A stretch of 39,436 bases of DNA from Muribaculaceae bacterium (GCA_017559355.1 JAFYSL010000059.1:1-39436), one strand, 5' to 3'; numbered from the stretch's first letter, positions 21,397 through 31,563 are shown. The notes: generated by a model not told the origin, from the letters alone. Numbers and translations: made by a program.

Positions 21397-24123
21397 ATGT
21401 TTTCAAAATTCTATCAATCAACAGTATTGTGTCTGTTGGCTCTTCTCTTCTCAGTGCCTGCAATTAATGCTGCTGATGCACCTGTGAAACGCGAGATGCG
21501 TAGTGCATGGGTTGCTACGGTGTGGCGTCTTGACTGGCCCGATAATGTGGTTTCTTCTACAGGAAATACATCACAAATCGACAAGCAAAAAGCATCAATG
21601 ACTCGATTGCTCGACTCATTGCAAGTAAACAACATGAATGCTATCAACTTCCAAGTGCGTAGTCGTTGTGATGCGATGTATAAATCAAGCTACGAACCAT
21701 GGTCAAGCGACTTGGTGTCAAGTCGTGGTATGGATCCAGGTTGGGATCCATTGGAATGGATTGTTGAAGAATGTCACAAACGTGGTATGGAATGTCATGC
21801 ATGGGTGAACCCATATCGTTATGAGTCACAAGTCGGTCAATGGACATTAGATACCGATTATCGTAAAACTCACCCCGAATGGTTGCTTGATGTTAATGGG
21901 GCAAGTATTCTAAACCCAGGTCTTCAAGAAGTAACTGATCAAATCGTTAGAGTAATTCGTGAAATCGTACAAAACTATGATATTGATGGTGTATTGTTTG
22001 ACGACTATTTCTATCTAAGTGGTACTCCTACCAATGAAAGTGGCGATGGTGAGCAATATGCAGCTTATGTTGAGGCTGGTGGCAAGTTGTCACATGGTGA
22101 TTGGCGCCGCGACAATGTAAATCGCATGGTCGATGCTGTATATAATATGATTCAAGAAGAGAAACCTTGGGTGCGCTTTGGTATTTCTCCAGCTGGAGTT
22201 TCATGTACAACACAAGCTCATGCTGCTAAATATGGTATCACTCCTTGCCCATCGGGTAGTGACTGGCAATACAATGATATTTATTCTGATCCTATTGCTT
22301 GGATTGCTAACCATTCACTTGACTATATCTCTCCACAAGTATATTGGACTATTGGTTACTCTGCTGCCGACTTCTCAATCGTTACTCCATGGTGGGCTGA
22401 CATTGCAGCAAAATATAATCGTCACTTCTACACAAGTCACTCTATCTCTTCATTGACTGCATCAAGCAAATCTACTACAATGTCAATGCGTGAGGCAACT
22501 ATTGCTGATGGATTGAACGAGGTGAAGGCTTCAGGTCCTAATAGCACATCGTTTGAAGAATTTGCTAATGAGGTGCGCCTTAATCGTTCATGCTCAAAAG
22601 ATGGTGCTCCTGGTGCTATTTTCTATTCTTGTAAATATCTTTACAAAACAGCTCCATTATTTGCTCACTACTTAAAAAAATCAGTGTTCAATACTCAAGC
22701 TCTTGTGCCTGCGATGACTTGGAAACCAGGTTATAATCCAGGAAATGTAAAAGACTTGAGCCGGAGTGGTAATAACTTGAACTGGATTGGCTATGATAAT
22801 GTGCGTTACACTGTATATGCAATTCCTAATGAAGTTGCTATTGAAAACTTTGCTAAAGATCCTGAATATCTATTAGGAACTTCTTATGCTACTACTTATG
22901 CAATCCCATCAGATAAGCAAAGTGGTTACAACTATGCAGTGTGTGTGCTTGACCGTTATGGTAATGAATATGCACCAATGTTTGCAGGTGTGGCGGCAAA
23001 AGATATGGAAGCACCAGTGTTGACATTCCCAGCTGAAGGTGCAGAAGTAGAATTGCCTATTGAATTCAAGTGGAGTGAGGTGGAAAATGCAACTAACTAC
23101 ATTCTTGAAATTGCAACTGATGCAGAGTTTAAATCATTGCTTTATACAATGGAATGTAATACTACATCTTGTCTATCAACAGTTTTTGAAAAGATTCCTA
23201 ATCAAAAAATCTATTGGCGTGTGCGTGCTTGTGGTAATGGTTATAATGACGGTGTTTCAGCGGCTCAATCATTTACTGCAACAACATTTGAAATCACTAC
23301 TCCTGAAAATGGAGCAACAGGTGTTTCACTCACACCAACTATTGTATGGAATATTCCTAATCGTAAAGTAACAGTAGAAATCGCAACGAAATCTGAATTT
23401 ACTGAAGCAAGTATGGTCCATGCAGCTGAATGCAATGGGGGTTCTTACTCAGTGCCAGAAGCGGTGCTTGGTGGTTGCACTACTTATTATGTGAGATTAG
23501 CTTATGAAAATGCTGGAGAACAAAAATATACCGAAACAGTAGCGTTTACAACACTTGAAGTAATCCCAGGAGAAATGGAGTTCGCATTCCCTAAAGATGG
23601 TGGTGATTTTTATTCTGAAGACTTCATTCATATTTCATATAATGAAGGAGTGAAAAGCGTGAGAATTGAAATGTCAAGTTCTTCATCATTTGGTCGCAAT
23701 CGTTATATTGAAGAATGTGCAGCTGGAACTTGGGCTACATCTGTAAAAGCTGGTGAAATGAAGGTAAATAATAAATTGCTCGAAAAGGATAAACTTTACT
23801 ACATTCGTGTTCAAGGTAAATATGCGACTATGGAAGGCTCTGCTAATACCGATTGGATAACAATCTCGGCTTACTATCGTGGCGAAGGGGCAGGTGTAGA
23901 AGGAGTTGAGAGTGATGAAAATAGTGTATATGTGAACAATGAAAATGTAGTTGTGTTTGGCGATGCTGAATCTATTGAAATTTATAACGCTGCGGGTCAA
24001 CTTGTAGATGTAGTAAATGTAGATGGTGTTTCAACTCTCGATATTAATTATCTCGCAAAAGGTGCTTATATAATAAAAGTAGTAGCTACTGATAAAGTAG
24101 TGGTATTGAAATATGTGAAATAA
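21397..24123 (+). CDS. Secreted GHL10 (DUF187) family glycoside hydrolase with type IX secretion tail
   Basis: I chose the ATG at 21397 because it gives a standard signal peptide (MFSKFYQSTVLCLLALLFSV, then PAINA); ATG 21364 is possible. The 908-residue product has a GHL10 TIM-barrel over about residues 30-390, with REMRSAWVATVWRLDWP, NAINFQVRSRCDAMY, CHAWVNPYR, IDGVLFDDYFY (acidic pair at the barrel's core) and FGISPAG. Two or three fibronectin/SusE-like beta domains follow (about 420-820), then a C-terminal type IX sorting domain (VVVFGDAESIEIYNAAGQLV to the final VLKYVK). The family cleaves glycosidic bonds in cell-wall or host glycans; the exact substrate is unknown. The product is predicted to be exported and bound at the cell surface. 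Confidence 0.9.
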   Translation: MFSKFYQSTVLCLLALLFSVPAINAADAPVKREMRSAWVATVWRLDWPDNVVSSTGNTSQIDKQKASMTRLLDSLQVNNMNAINFQVRSRCDAMYKSSYEPWSSDLVSSRGMDPGWDPLEWIVEECHKRGMECHAWVNPYRYESQVGQWTLDTDYRKTHPEWLLDVNGASILNPGLQEVTDQIVRVIREIVQNYDIDGVLFDDYFYLSGTPTNESGDGEQYAAYVEAGGKLSHGDWRRDNVNRMVDAVYNMIQEEKPWVRFGISPAGVSCTTQAHAAKYGITPCPSGSDWQYNDIYSDPIAWIANHSLDYISPQVYWTIGYSAADFSIVTPWWADIAAKYNRHFYTSHSISSLTASSKSTTMSMREATIADGLNEVKASGPNSTSFEEFANEVRLNRSCSKDGAPGAIFYSCKYLYKTAPLFAHYLKKSVFNTQALVPAMTWKPGYNPGNVKDLSRSGNNLNWIGYDNVRYTVYAIPNEVAIENFAKDPEYLLGTSYATTYAIPSDKQSGYNYAVCVLDRYGNEYAPMFAGVAAKDMEAPVLTFPAEGAEVELPIEFKWSEVENATNYILEIATDAEFKSLLYTMECNTTSCLSTVFEKIPNQKIYWRVRACGNGYNDGVSAAQSFTATTFEITTPENGATGVSLTPTIVWNIPNRKVTVEIATKSEFTEASMVHAAECNGGSYSVPEAVLGGCTTYYVRLAYENAGEQKYTETVAFTTLEVIPGEMEFAFPKDGGDFYSEDFIHISYNEGVKSVRIEMSSSSSFGRNRYIEECAAGTWATSVKAGEMKVNNKLLEKDKLYYIRVQGKYATMEGSANTDWITISAYYRGEGAGVEGVESDENSVYVNNENVVVFGDAESIEIYNAAGQLVDVVNVDGVSTLDINYLAKGAYIIKVVATDKVVVLKYVK

Positions 24124-24143
24124 TATAATTCACAATAATAATT

Positions 24144-24178
24144 AAAGCCGTCGGTGCATTGCATCGGCGGCTTTTGTT
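24144..24178 (+). terminator. Terminator of the GHL10 gene
   Basis: AAAGCCGTCGGTGC and GCATCGGCGGCTTT pair with two G-U wobbles around a short loop, followed by TGTTAT. The remaining gap to 24390 holds no gene, promoter or fold I can support. Confidence 0.82.
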
Positions 24179-24390
24179 ATGTGTAGGGAATATCTATAAT
24201 TCCCATATATAGATAATGTAAAAAAGGATTCAGTTAATGATGCCAAAAGTGACGCTTGGGCTTATTTGTAATCTATAGTTGATTGAATTGTTACAGGCTT
24301 ATTTTGGGGTGTTAGTAGAAGAGAGATAGAATAGTGTTTGTAGGATGTGGGATAGGGAAAACGTGTCGTTGTGAGGCTTTTTATGATTGT

Positions 24391-24430
24391 ATAAAAACAA
24401 CACCGAGATGTGCTAATGCGCATCTCGGTG
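24391..24430 (-). terminator. Terminator of pnp
   Basis: On the minus strand CACCGAGATGCGC (24430-24418) pairs with GCACATCTCGGTG (24413-24401), followed by TTGTTTTTAT. It begins 27 bp after the pnp stop codon. Confidence 0.88.
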
Positions 24431-24457
24431 CTTATTTAATGATATTTATGGTTGCGA

Positions 24458-26722
24458 TTATTCTTCGCTGTTGTTTTCGTTGCGATTTTCGCGACGAGGA
24501 CCGTGATTGTTGTCACGGCGTGGACCGCGGTTGTTATCGCGACGAGGACCACGATCACCTTCACGACGAGGAGCGCGAGGAGCGCGTTCACGTTCTACAT
24601 AACCTTCTGGTTTTGGTTGAAGAGCACGCATTGAAAGACGGAATTTACCAGTCTTTTTGTCAATTTCGATGAGTTTCACTTCGAGAGTGTCGCCCTCTTT
24701 GATGCCTGATGCTTCCATGTTGTCAACACGTTCCCATGAAATTTCAGAGATGTGGAGGAGACCATCACGACCTGGCATGAATTCTACGAATGCACCAAAG
24801 TCGAGGATTGAGCGAACTTTACCAGTGTAAGTTTTGCCCTCTTCAGGAAGTTCAACGATAGCGTTAATCATTGCCATTGCTTTATCGATAGCTTCTTTGT
24901 TAGAAGCAGCAACTTCAATATAGCCAGCATTGTCGATTTCTTCGATTGAAACGATTGCGCCACTTTCTTCTTGGATTCCTTGGATGATTTTTCCGCCTGG
25001 GCCGATAACAGCACCAATAAGATCTTTAGGAATTGTCAAAGTAACGATGCGTGGTACGTGAGGTTTGTAGTCTTCGCGTGGAGCAGCGATTGTTTCGTTA
25101 ATTTTGCCGAGGATATGAAGACGACCATCACGAGCTTGCATCAATGCTTTTTCGAGGATTTCATAAGAAAGACCATCGCACTTGATGTCCATTTGAGTAG
25201 CAGTGATGCCATCAACAGTACCTGTTACTTTGAAGTCCATATCACCGAGGTGGTCTTCGTCGCCGAGGATGTCAGAGAGTACTGCATATTTAGAGCTTGC
25301 AGTATCTGTGATAAGACCCATTGCGATACCACTCACTGGTTTCTTCATTTGCACACCAGCGTCGAGCAATGCAAGTGTACCAGCACATACAGTTGCCATT
25401 GAAGAAGAACCGTTTGATTCAAGGATGTCAGAAACGATGCGACAAGTGTAAGGGAAGTTGTCGGGGAACATGCGTTTCAATGCACGGTGAGCAAGGTTAC
25501 CGTGTCCGATTTCGCGACGACCTACACCACGAGTTGGACGAGCTTCACCTGTAGAGAATGGAGGGAAGTTGTAGTGGAGGAGGAAGCGTTCTTTACCTTG
25601 GCACAATACTTCGTCAAGAATTTTTTCATCGAGTTTTGTGCCGAGAGTAACTGTTGAAAGTGATTGAGTTTCACCACGAGTGAATACAGCCGATCCGTGA
25701 GGACCTGGAATGTAGTCAACTTCACACCAGATAGGACGAATGTCGGTAGTCTTACGACCATCCAAACGGATACCTTCGTCGAGAATACAACGGCGAACAG
25801 CTTCTTTTTCTACGTCATGATAGTAACGTTTTACAAGAGCAGTTTTTTCGTCGCGTTCTTCTTCTGGAAGTGATTCGATATATTCTTTGCAAATAGCTTC
25901 GAAGCTATCGTTACGCCAGTGTTTGTCAGCGCAACCAGCTTTTGCTACTGCATAAGCTTTTTCGTAGCATTTTTCGTAAACGTCTTTGCGAAGGTCTTCG
26001 TCGTTTACTTCGTGGCAATATTCGCGTTTAACAGTTGAACCAACAGCTTCTGCGAGTTCTTGTTGAGCGATACATTGCTTTTTGATTGCATCGTGAGCAG
26101 TTTTGAGAGCTTCAAGAAGTTCTGCTTCTGAAACCTCATCCATTTCACCTTCCACCATCATGATGTTGTCGTAAGTAGCACCTACCATCAACTCCATGTC
26201 AGCCTTTTCGAGTTGTTCGAAGTTAGGGTTGATAACGAATTGTCCATCAACGCGAGCAACACGAACTTCTGAAATAGGACCGTTGAAAGGAATATTAGAA
26301 ACAGCGATAGCAGCCGATGCAGCAAGACCTGCAAGAGCATCTGGCATTTCAACGCCGTCAGATGAATACATTGTGATGTTAACAAAAGTGTCGGCGTGAT
26401 AGTTGTCGGGGAAAAGTGGACGAAGCACACGGTCAACGAGGCGAGCAGTCAAAATTTCATAGTCCGAAGCACGACCTTCACGTTTGAGGAAGCCACCAGG
26501 GAAACGGCCAGCTGCCGAGAATTTTTCTTTATACTCTACTTGGAGGGGCATAAAGTCAACACCCTCGCCGGCTTCTTTAGCCGAACATACTGTTGCTAAG
26601 AGCATTGTATTGCCCATGCGCAACTCTACCGCTCCATCGGCTTGCTTTGCAAGTTTGCCTGTTTCGATGGTGATTGTACGTCCATCACCAAGCTCGATGG
26701 TTTTCTTAATTGGGTTTACCAT
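24458..26722 (-). CDS. pnp: Polyribonucleotide nucleotidyltransferase (PNPase) with Arg-rich C-terminal tail
   Basis: A 754-residue phosphorolytic 3'-5' exoribonuclease, normally a trimer and part of RNA turnover. Two RNase PH domains (about 1-230 and 315-545, with [15 protein letters not shown] and the active-site [17 protein letters not shown] in the second) flank a helical domain. A KH domain (about 554-615, GPGGKII as the GxxG loop) and an S1 domain (about 625-695, [26 protein letters not shown]) follow. The last 45 residues are a tail with repeats of RGPRRDNN type, longer and more basic than in many PNPases. The gene is a single unit with its own promoter and terminator. Confidence 0.97.
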   Translation of the reverse strand: MVNPIKKTIELGDGRTITIETGKLAKQADGAVELRMGNTMLLATVCSAKEAGEGVDFMPLQVEYKEKFSAAGRFPGGFLKREGRASDYEILTARLVDRVLRPLFPDNYHADTFVNITMYSSDGVEMPDALAGLAASAAIAVSNIPFNGPISEVRVARVDGQFVINPNFEQLEKADMELMVGATYDNIMMVEGEMDEVSEAELLEALKTAHDAIKKQCIAQQELAEAVGSTVKREYCHEVNDEDLRKDVYEKCYEKAYAVAKAGCADKHWRNDSFEAICKEYIESLPEEERDEKTALVKRYYHDVEKEAVRRCILDEGIRLDGRKTTDIRPIWCEVDYIPGPHGSAVFTRGETQSLSTVTLGTKLDEKILDEVLCQGKERFLLHYNFPPFSTGEARPTRGVGRREIGHGNLAHRALKRMFPDNFPYTCRIVSDILESNGSSSMATVCAGTLALLDAGVQMKKPVSGIAMGLITDTASSKYAVLSDILGDEDHLGDMDFKVTGTVDGITATQMDIKCDGLSYEILEKALMQARDGRLHILGKINETIAAPREDYKPHVPRIVTLTIPKDLIGAVIGPGGKIIQGIQEESGAIVSIEEIDNAGYIEVAASNKEAIDKAMAMINAIVELPEEGKTYTGKVRSILDFGAFVEFMPGRDGLLHISEISWERVDNMEASGIKEGDTLEVKLIEIDKKTGKFRLSMRALQPKPEGYVERERAPRAPRREGDRGPRRDNNRGPRRDNNHGPRRENRNENNSEE

Positions 26723-26757
26723 AAATATCTAAAATTTTATCTTCTTTAAAAATCACG

Positions 26758-26765
26758 CAAAGATA
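26758..26765 (-). promoter_or_regulatory. -7 box of pnp
   Basis: The minus strand reads TATCTTTG at 26765-26758, 35 bp upstream of the pnp start. Confidence 0.65.
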
Positions 26766-26886
26766 GTGAAATTTATTCAAAAACCCTCATAATTTGCCGA
26801 TTATTTGAGGTATAGATGATTTATGGTGACATTTATGCTTGTCAAAATCACCGAAGTTGAATATTTTTTAATCACTTTACAATAGA

Positions 26887-26914
26887 GAAGAGGCAATGCA
26901 TTCATTGCCTCTTC
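26887..26914. other. Isolated 12-bp perfect hairpin in the pnp upstream gap
   Basis: GAAGAGGCAATG at 26887-26898 pairs with CATTGCCTCTTC at 26903-26914, with a 4-nt loop. Neither side has a true T-run, so it is a weak terminator candidate at best. The rest of 26766-27113 is AT-rich and holds no gene I can support; the hairpin may end transcripts from the BACON lipoprotein gene. Confidence 0.55.
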
Positions 26915-27113
26915 CTTAAGTATTTAATTTAAAAGAGTTATAACTCAAGCTCATTTGGCATAATTGCCTATGTAACTTGATGAAAATTGAGAGTCTAACT
27001 CAACCCCAGAACATATGATTATGTTTGCCGAAATTTAAAGAATAATTAACAGAATTTTAGCTATTTATGACTGGAGGAGCTCTCTTTATGCTAACAAAGT
27101 GAGAGTTTTCTAA

Positions 27114-28217
27114 TTAATTTATAATATTAAGATTTTCAATGGCTTCAAAATGGTTATTGAGACTATGTCTATTTTTTATGATTGTTTTTGAAGCTTCTTC
27201 TGCCATATTAAAATGTTTTACAGATTTAGACTCAGAAATTGATCCTCCGTTGCGAGAAATAGTTCCAGCATATTCATTACTAGCATCTAATCCCCATGTG
27301 TATGTGTGGAAATAGATATCATTAGCAGCCTTACTAACTCTCCACGCTTGACTTTGAACAATTGGAGTGAGTGGGTATGAACTATCATTTTGATTCTTTA
27401 TTAACCAAGCTAAATAAGCGTCAGATGAATATAAAAGAACTTCGTTTCCTGTTGTTCCAGAATATGCTACCATATAATAACTAGAACAATAAGCAGTAGT
27501 AGTCGTAGATAAATACCAATAATTATCATCATATCCTTCGATACTAATAGTCGCTTCGGCTTGGTTGCGATTAGATTTAGTGTTAATTTTGTTATTTACG
27601 AAATCACCTTGTTTCCCATTTTTGTCAAAAGCGATTGAACATACGATGTATTCGGTAGATGGTTTTAAATTAGACCAAGAAGTAACATAGTTGTCTTCTG
27701 GAGTATCGCGTTCATCTTCGGTGAGTTTAGAAATAATTTCGTCGTTGGTATATCTGTTATATTCTTTACTTTCGATAAGCATAACAGCATAACGATTTAC
27801 ATTTGATCCAAATGAATAGTCAAAAGCGATGCCATTAGCTAATGCTACAATTTTGTTTGGTGTAGCGGTACAGTTTGCAACTCTTCCAGGTTCTTGTCTG
27901 ACAATAACATGGCAACTTAGGTCCTTGCTTGTAATTGTCAAAGTAGTACTACGTTCAGACGAAGAATTATTTTCACTTTTAGCTGTAAGTTTGATAGAAG
28001 AGTTAGAAATTCCACTTGTCGCCGAGATTTGAAGCCAATCTGCACCTCCTGAAAGGGTCCATGCCGATGTTGATGAAATAGTAATGTTTTGAGAAGATTT
28101 TTCCTCGGCCCCAAGGATGATTTCTGATAGATTGACAGTCAAAATGTCTGGATCAACGCAACTTACCGCGCCAAGAAGAAGGGGTAATGTCAACAAATAA
28201 AAGAATAATTTTTTCAT
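27114..28217 (-). CDS. BACON-domain surface lipoprotein
   Basis: A 367-residue lipoprotein with signal peptide and lipobox LLGAVSC (Cys20 lipidated). Residues about 25-110 form a BACON domain (SSQNITISSTSAWTLSGGADWLQIS, then STTLTITSKDLSCHVIVRQEPG), a beta-sandwich found in Bacteroidetes glycan-binding and mucin-associated proteins. The remaining 250 residues look like one or two fibronectin-type beta domains of unknown ligand (AYDKNGK-like loops, many Tyr and Trp). Probable location: outer membrane, facing outward. No SusC/SusD pair is near, so no polysaccharide-utilisation role can be assigned. Confidence 0.82.
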   Translation of the reverse strand: MKKLFFYLLTLPLLLGAVSCVDPDILTVNLSEIILGAEEKSSQNITISSTSAWTLSGGADWLQISATSGISNSSIKLTAKSENNSSSERSTTLTITSKDLSCHVIVRQEPGRVANCTATPNKIVALANGIAFDYSFGSNVNRYAVMLIESKEYNRYTNDEIISKLTEDERDTPEDNYVTSWSNLKPSTEYIVCSIAFDKNGKQGDFVNNKINTKSNRNQAEATISIEGYDDNYWYLSTTTTAYCSSYYMVAYSGTTGNEVLLYSSDAYLAWLIKNQNDSSYPLTPIVQSQAWRVSKAANDIYFHTYTWGLDASNEYAGTISRNGGSISESKSVKHFNMAEEASKTIIKNRHSLNNHFEAIENLNIIN

Positions 28218-28768
28218 AAATTAAGTAATTAAAAATGCTTCTTATGGCTCGGAGAAGCGAATTGAAAAATAGAACTTAGGTATAAAAAGAAAGAGTGAAC
28301 CATATTAGTCTCATGCTAAGATAACCTATAAACTACTTAGCAACAAATAAGAAAATAGCTCATACTTTTGATGGGTATATATAGTTATAACATATATCTA
28401 TCCTTAAAGATAACACTACTTCTATGTCCTGTAGCTGTAAATCATCTAGATTCATCTATAGAAATAAGAACTAAACACTTCCTAAATATGCCAAAAATGC
28501 TCATCGCAACTATGTAAAGTCAGATAATAAAGGTAATTATATACCAGTTGGTGCAATTCTCGAAGTAACTATTTGATTGTTATAGTATACCCACCCTCAT
28601 CTTCGTGAATTGTATTCCATAAGTTGAACTAGTTAGGATTTATATTCTAATTAATTCGGTAGGGGCTAAATCCTAAAAAAGAATATTTGTGTCAACAAAG
28701 TTATATTTCCCTAATATTTTATATGTTGTAAATTTTGAGATAATAGAACAAATATGCAGCTTAATTGC
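28218..28768. other. 551-bp AT-rich gap without a supported gene
   Basis: No terminator, tRNA or good promoter is recognisable. Short open stretches exist on the plus strand (an ATG frame from 28371 of about 47 codons, and an overlapping frame ending YIPVGAILEVTI at 28576), which could be the decayed remains of a gene. They are too short and too broken to annotate. Confidence 0.5.
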
Positions 28769-30571
28769 TTATTCCTTTGATTTTACAGGGCGAATGCAAT
28801 GGCCCCATCTGCGATTATCTACCACCGTTTCAGTCTTTTTATCTTCAGGGCCATAAAGCAAAACATTAGCTCTGTTGTTGTTATAATTGCCTTCGCTATC
28901 TGACTCCAATGTCCCGACCCAATAACAGCAATGGACTTTATTGGCAATCAATTCATCTCTTACCATATGACCATTTAATGGCAAAAATATCGAATTTCCA
29001 TTAGGTCCGATTACTTTATACCCTGGAATATTATTAGCTACTACAGAATAGACCCACGTGCAATTTTGTAAAAGCTCATCTGCTTCAGCTTTTGTAGGCA
29101 TTCGCCATCCTTCTCCCAAATGATAGCGTGCCGCATCATAGTTGGTTCCCGATATTTCTTCTCCTATAAAATTATATCCATAAGTACTTGTATTATAATG
29201 AAGATAACCATCATTACTAAAGTTTTCGGCTCGTGGAATTAATTCTCCCCAAGCAAAATGTACACCATATTCCATAGCAGAAGTTGCGCCAAGATCCCAG
29301 CCCGACCAGTTGACCGATAGTCCTAAATCCACTTCTAATCCAAGAGTAATGCCATATTCATTAGTCAATTTAGGCGAAAACGATATATAGTCATCATCAT
29401 TGATTTTATTAGAGGATACTCCATATTTTGTCCAAACATTTTCATACATAGCTTCGTCTTCTATAACATCACTACTGCTAAGTCTATAACATGCAGCTCC
29501 TTGAAAAGGAACATTTAGCCATACATAAAGATAATCATTTTTTACCTCTGTACAAATTGAACTGCGACGACTTGTGTTGCGGCTACTTCCTAGGCCTAAT
29601 TCAGGTAAAACGCTTAGACGCATACCAGCACACATGTCAACTAACAAAACAGAGCCATCGGCATAAGAATCTGCAGATGTATTTAGATAAGATGAAGCAA
29701 TTCCATATTTTCTACGATTGTAAGTAATGAACTTCAAGTCAGTCCCACTTTTGTCGGGTAGCACATTTGGAAAATCTTCAATAAAAACACCATTTGCAGT
29801 AAAATGTGCTGGTAACTTATCCCCGTAAGAATGAATAGATCCTACCCAAAAAGAGCCATCGTCTTCAACGGTTACATTTGAATAGGTTCCGATATAATCA
29901 CTTAATTCGATAACAGTGGGCTTTGTTGAAGTAATTTTGCCGTTGCTTATAGTGTAATAATATACTTTACTTTCATACACAAACCAAATGCGACCATTCT
30001 CCATATCTCCACTCACTGACATGGCATCGCCAATTCGATTACATGGAGCAGTAGTGTTTAACATCATTTCGGGCTCGGATGTGTCATCGTTCCACTTATA
30101 AATAATAAAATTACCCCCAATGGTTAAATTGCATGCTATGATTGAATTGTCAAGAGTTTCAACCGAACTGAGGTTATATACACCTACTGTACATGAAGAA
30201 GTGTTCAACGAACCACATTGAGCACCTGTGTAAGCATCAATAATCTTAATAGTGTGGTCAGTTGCACTTGAACCACGGCACACTGCATAAAGTTTACCAT
30301 TAGCCAATGCAATATCTTCTACTCCTTGTGAGTCTGTTGTCATCCAAGAGGTTGTGTTTCCCGATGTTTGCGAATAATTCCAAACTTCTTCCACATAATC
30401 AAAATTAGAGACGCTATTTATATTATGACCAAAAGTTATACTATCAATATCTTCCGACAATAGTGATTGTGAGAATCCACCAGTATGAAAATCAAACCTT
30501 AAACTTGACGTTTGTGCTGAACCGACTATGGTAGACAAACAAAATATTATAGAAAATATTTTACGTATCAT
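28769..30571 (-). CDS. Secreted protein with DUF4623-like beta-propeller and FISUMP-like C-terminal domain
   Basis: A 600-residue protein with a Sec signal peptide (MIRKIFSIIFCLSTIVGSAQ). Residues about 60-380 hold repeated strands (GVEDIALANGKLYAVCRGS, NGRIWFVYESKVYYYTISNGK, DDGSFWVGSIHSYGDKL) typical of a DUF4623-like propeller. Residues about 410-598 show the FISUMP/DUF1566 lectin-like pattern: VDLGLSVNWSGWDLGATS, HFAWGE, ARYHLGEGWRMPTKAEADELLQNCTW, FLPLNG, and the terminal RWGHCIRPVKS. Such modules occur in large surface or extracellular proteins of gut Bacteroidetes. The start overlaps the stop of the small upstream gene by 4 bp (ATGA), so the two are translated together. Ligand unknown. 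Confidence 0.8.
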   Translation of the reverse strand: MIRKIFSIIFCLSTIVGSAQTSSLRFDFHTGGFSQSLLSEDIDSITFGHNINSVSNFDYVEEVWNYSQTSGNTTSWMTTDSQGVEDIALANGKLYAVCRGSSATDHTIKIIDAYTGAQCGSLNTSSCTVGVYNLSSVETLDNSIIACNLTIGGNFIIYKWNDDTSEPEMMLNTTAPCNRIGDAMSVSGDMENGRIWFVYESKVYYYTISNGKITSTKPTVIELSDYIGTYSNVTVEDDGSFWVGSIHSYGDKLPAHFTANGVFIEDFPNVLPDKSGTDLKFITYNRRKYGIASSYLNTSADSYADGSVLLVDMCAGMRLSVLPELGLGSSRNTSRRSSICTEVKNDYLYVWLNVPFQGAACYRLSSSDVIEDEAMYENVWTKYGVSSNKINDDDYISFSPKLTNEYGITLGLEVDLGLSVNWSGWDLGATSAMEYGVHFAWGELIPRAENFSNDGYLHYNTSTYGYNFIGEEISGTNYDAARYHLGEGWRMPTKAEADELLQNCTWVYSVVANNIPGYKVIGPNGNSIFLPLNGHMVRDELIANKVHCCYWVGTLESDSEGNYNNNRANVLLYGPEDKKTETVVDNRRWGHCIRPVKSKE

Positions 30572-31044
30572 TTTTTCAAAAATTTATAAGAAGTATTATT
30601 TATGTTTATAATGTATAACCCTTGATTTAAATTAGATATAGAAATCTCATGAAGTTGATTGGCTTCTAGAATGCTTGATTTGAGGAGTATTCCTTTAGTA
30701 TCATATATGTCAATTTGAGCATCTTTTTCTAAAGGGTTGATATTGATAATATTGTTGTCTAAAAATAAAACTGGTTGTAGCGTTTTTTGAATAGCATCAA
30801 TATTAGATGATGAAGATTGGTAAACCAATTTTTGTAAATTGGCAAAATCAAATTTAATTTCAATTGAATTGTTAAAAATGATTATGTGATCATCTTTTAC
30901 CTCAATTTTAGGACTATCATCTAACTTATATGTTGAGACATTTTCATCGAGAGTGTAGATTGAGAATTGCATAGGATTAGCTTGAGCCGACGCCACAAAA
31001 CAAATTCCAATCAGAGAATGAAAAATTTTGGATTTTAAATTCAT
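30568..31044 (-). CDS. Small secreted protein with type IX-like C-terminal domain
   Basis: A 158-residue protein with a signal peptide (MNLKSKIFHSLIGICFVASA). The middle has strands resembling the opening of the partner protein's DSITF region (DDHIIIFNNSIEIKFDFANLQKL). The last 50 residues (IDIYDTKGILLKSS, SNLNQGLYIININNTSYKFLKK) fit a type IX sorting domain. Without another domain this is close to a free-standing sorting tail plus a short adaptor. It overlaps the next gene by 4 bp. An assembly partner or surface anchor for the 600-residue protein is a reasonable guess, not shown. Confidence 0.65.
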   Translation of the reverse strand: MNLKSKIFHSLIGICFVASAQANPMQFSIYTLDENVSTYKLDDSPKIEVKDDHIIIFNNSIEIKFDFANLQKLVYQSSSSNIDAIQKTLQPVLFLDNNIININPLEKDAQIDIYDTKGILLKSSILEANQLHEISISNLNQGLYIININNTSYKFLKK

Positions 31045-31081
31045 ATAATTCAGTTTTATGTAAAAATAATCAAAATTTATG

Positions 31082-31089
31082 CAAAATTA
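31082..31089 (-). promoter_or_regulatory. -7 box of the 158-aa/600-aa secreted gene pair
   Basis: The minus strand reads TAATTTTG at 31089-31082, 37 bp upstream of the 158-residue gene. The rest of the gap 31090-31294 shows no other feature beyond two T-runs read on the minus strand after the HTH gene. Confidence 0.62.
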
Positions 31090-31294
31090 AAAGAAAATTA
31101 TAACCGAAAATAGGTATAATGTAATCTAGTAGTTTACATGTGAACGGATTGGCGACATATAGTCAATTCTTAATGCGTAATTTGTAGTGTATAATAAATA
31201 AAGATAAAAAAGGTTGTATATGAAATTATGAAATGGAGTAGACGTAATTGTAAAAAAACTATATAGATTGTTTTCGATCGCTTTTGAAAAAAAA

Positions 31295-31507
31295 CTATCT
31301 GCAATGAGATGCTATATCTTCGGAGTATAGCGCAAAGAAATCGGTTTTGAGTATGATAGATATTCGACGCAGAGTGTTTGTGTCGAGTGAGTGTTGTGCA
31401 TAGATTTTATACACGTTGGTGCGTGAACAAGATAATTGACTGGCCAGCCACACGGTGGTGAGTCCTTGTTGTTTTACGGTAAGTCGAATTATTTCGCCAA
31501 TGTGCAT
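31295..31507 (-). CDS. Small single-domain HTH protein
   Basis: A 70-residue protein, MHIGEIIRLTVKQQGLTTVW and onward, with a lambda-repressor-like HTH (LTTVWLASQLSCSRTNVYKIYAQHSLDTNTLRRISIILKTDFFALYS). The CSRTNVYKI recognition helix is typical of a Bacteroidales family of small HTH proteins that I recognise but cannot name. Two histidines and one cysteine at the end (ASHCR) are notable. It lies 47 bp downstream of the T-run that ends the structured element at 31564-31814, so it may be expressed by read-through from that unit. Targets unknown. Confidence 0.75.
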   Translation of the reverse strand: MHIGEIIRLTVKQQGLTTVWLASQLSCSRTNVYKIYAQHSLDTNTLRRISIILKTDFFALYSEDIASHCR

Positions 31508-31563
31508 TGTAATGCGAGATTTTGTTGCCAGAATGAATCCCTATTCGGGCATTAAAAAATGAC

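Noticed and set aside
24334-24672. 112-codon frame on the plus strand across the end of pnp
   Set aside because: It is Arg/His/Cys-rich, antisense to the repeat tail of pnp and overlaps the pnp terminator.
28371-28578. Possible decayed gene with frames ending LIATM and YIPVGAILEVTI
   Set aside because: Open stretches are only 33-47 codons in an AT-rich gap, without promoter or recognisable motif.
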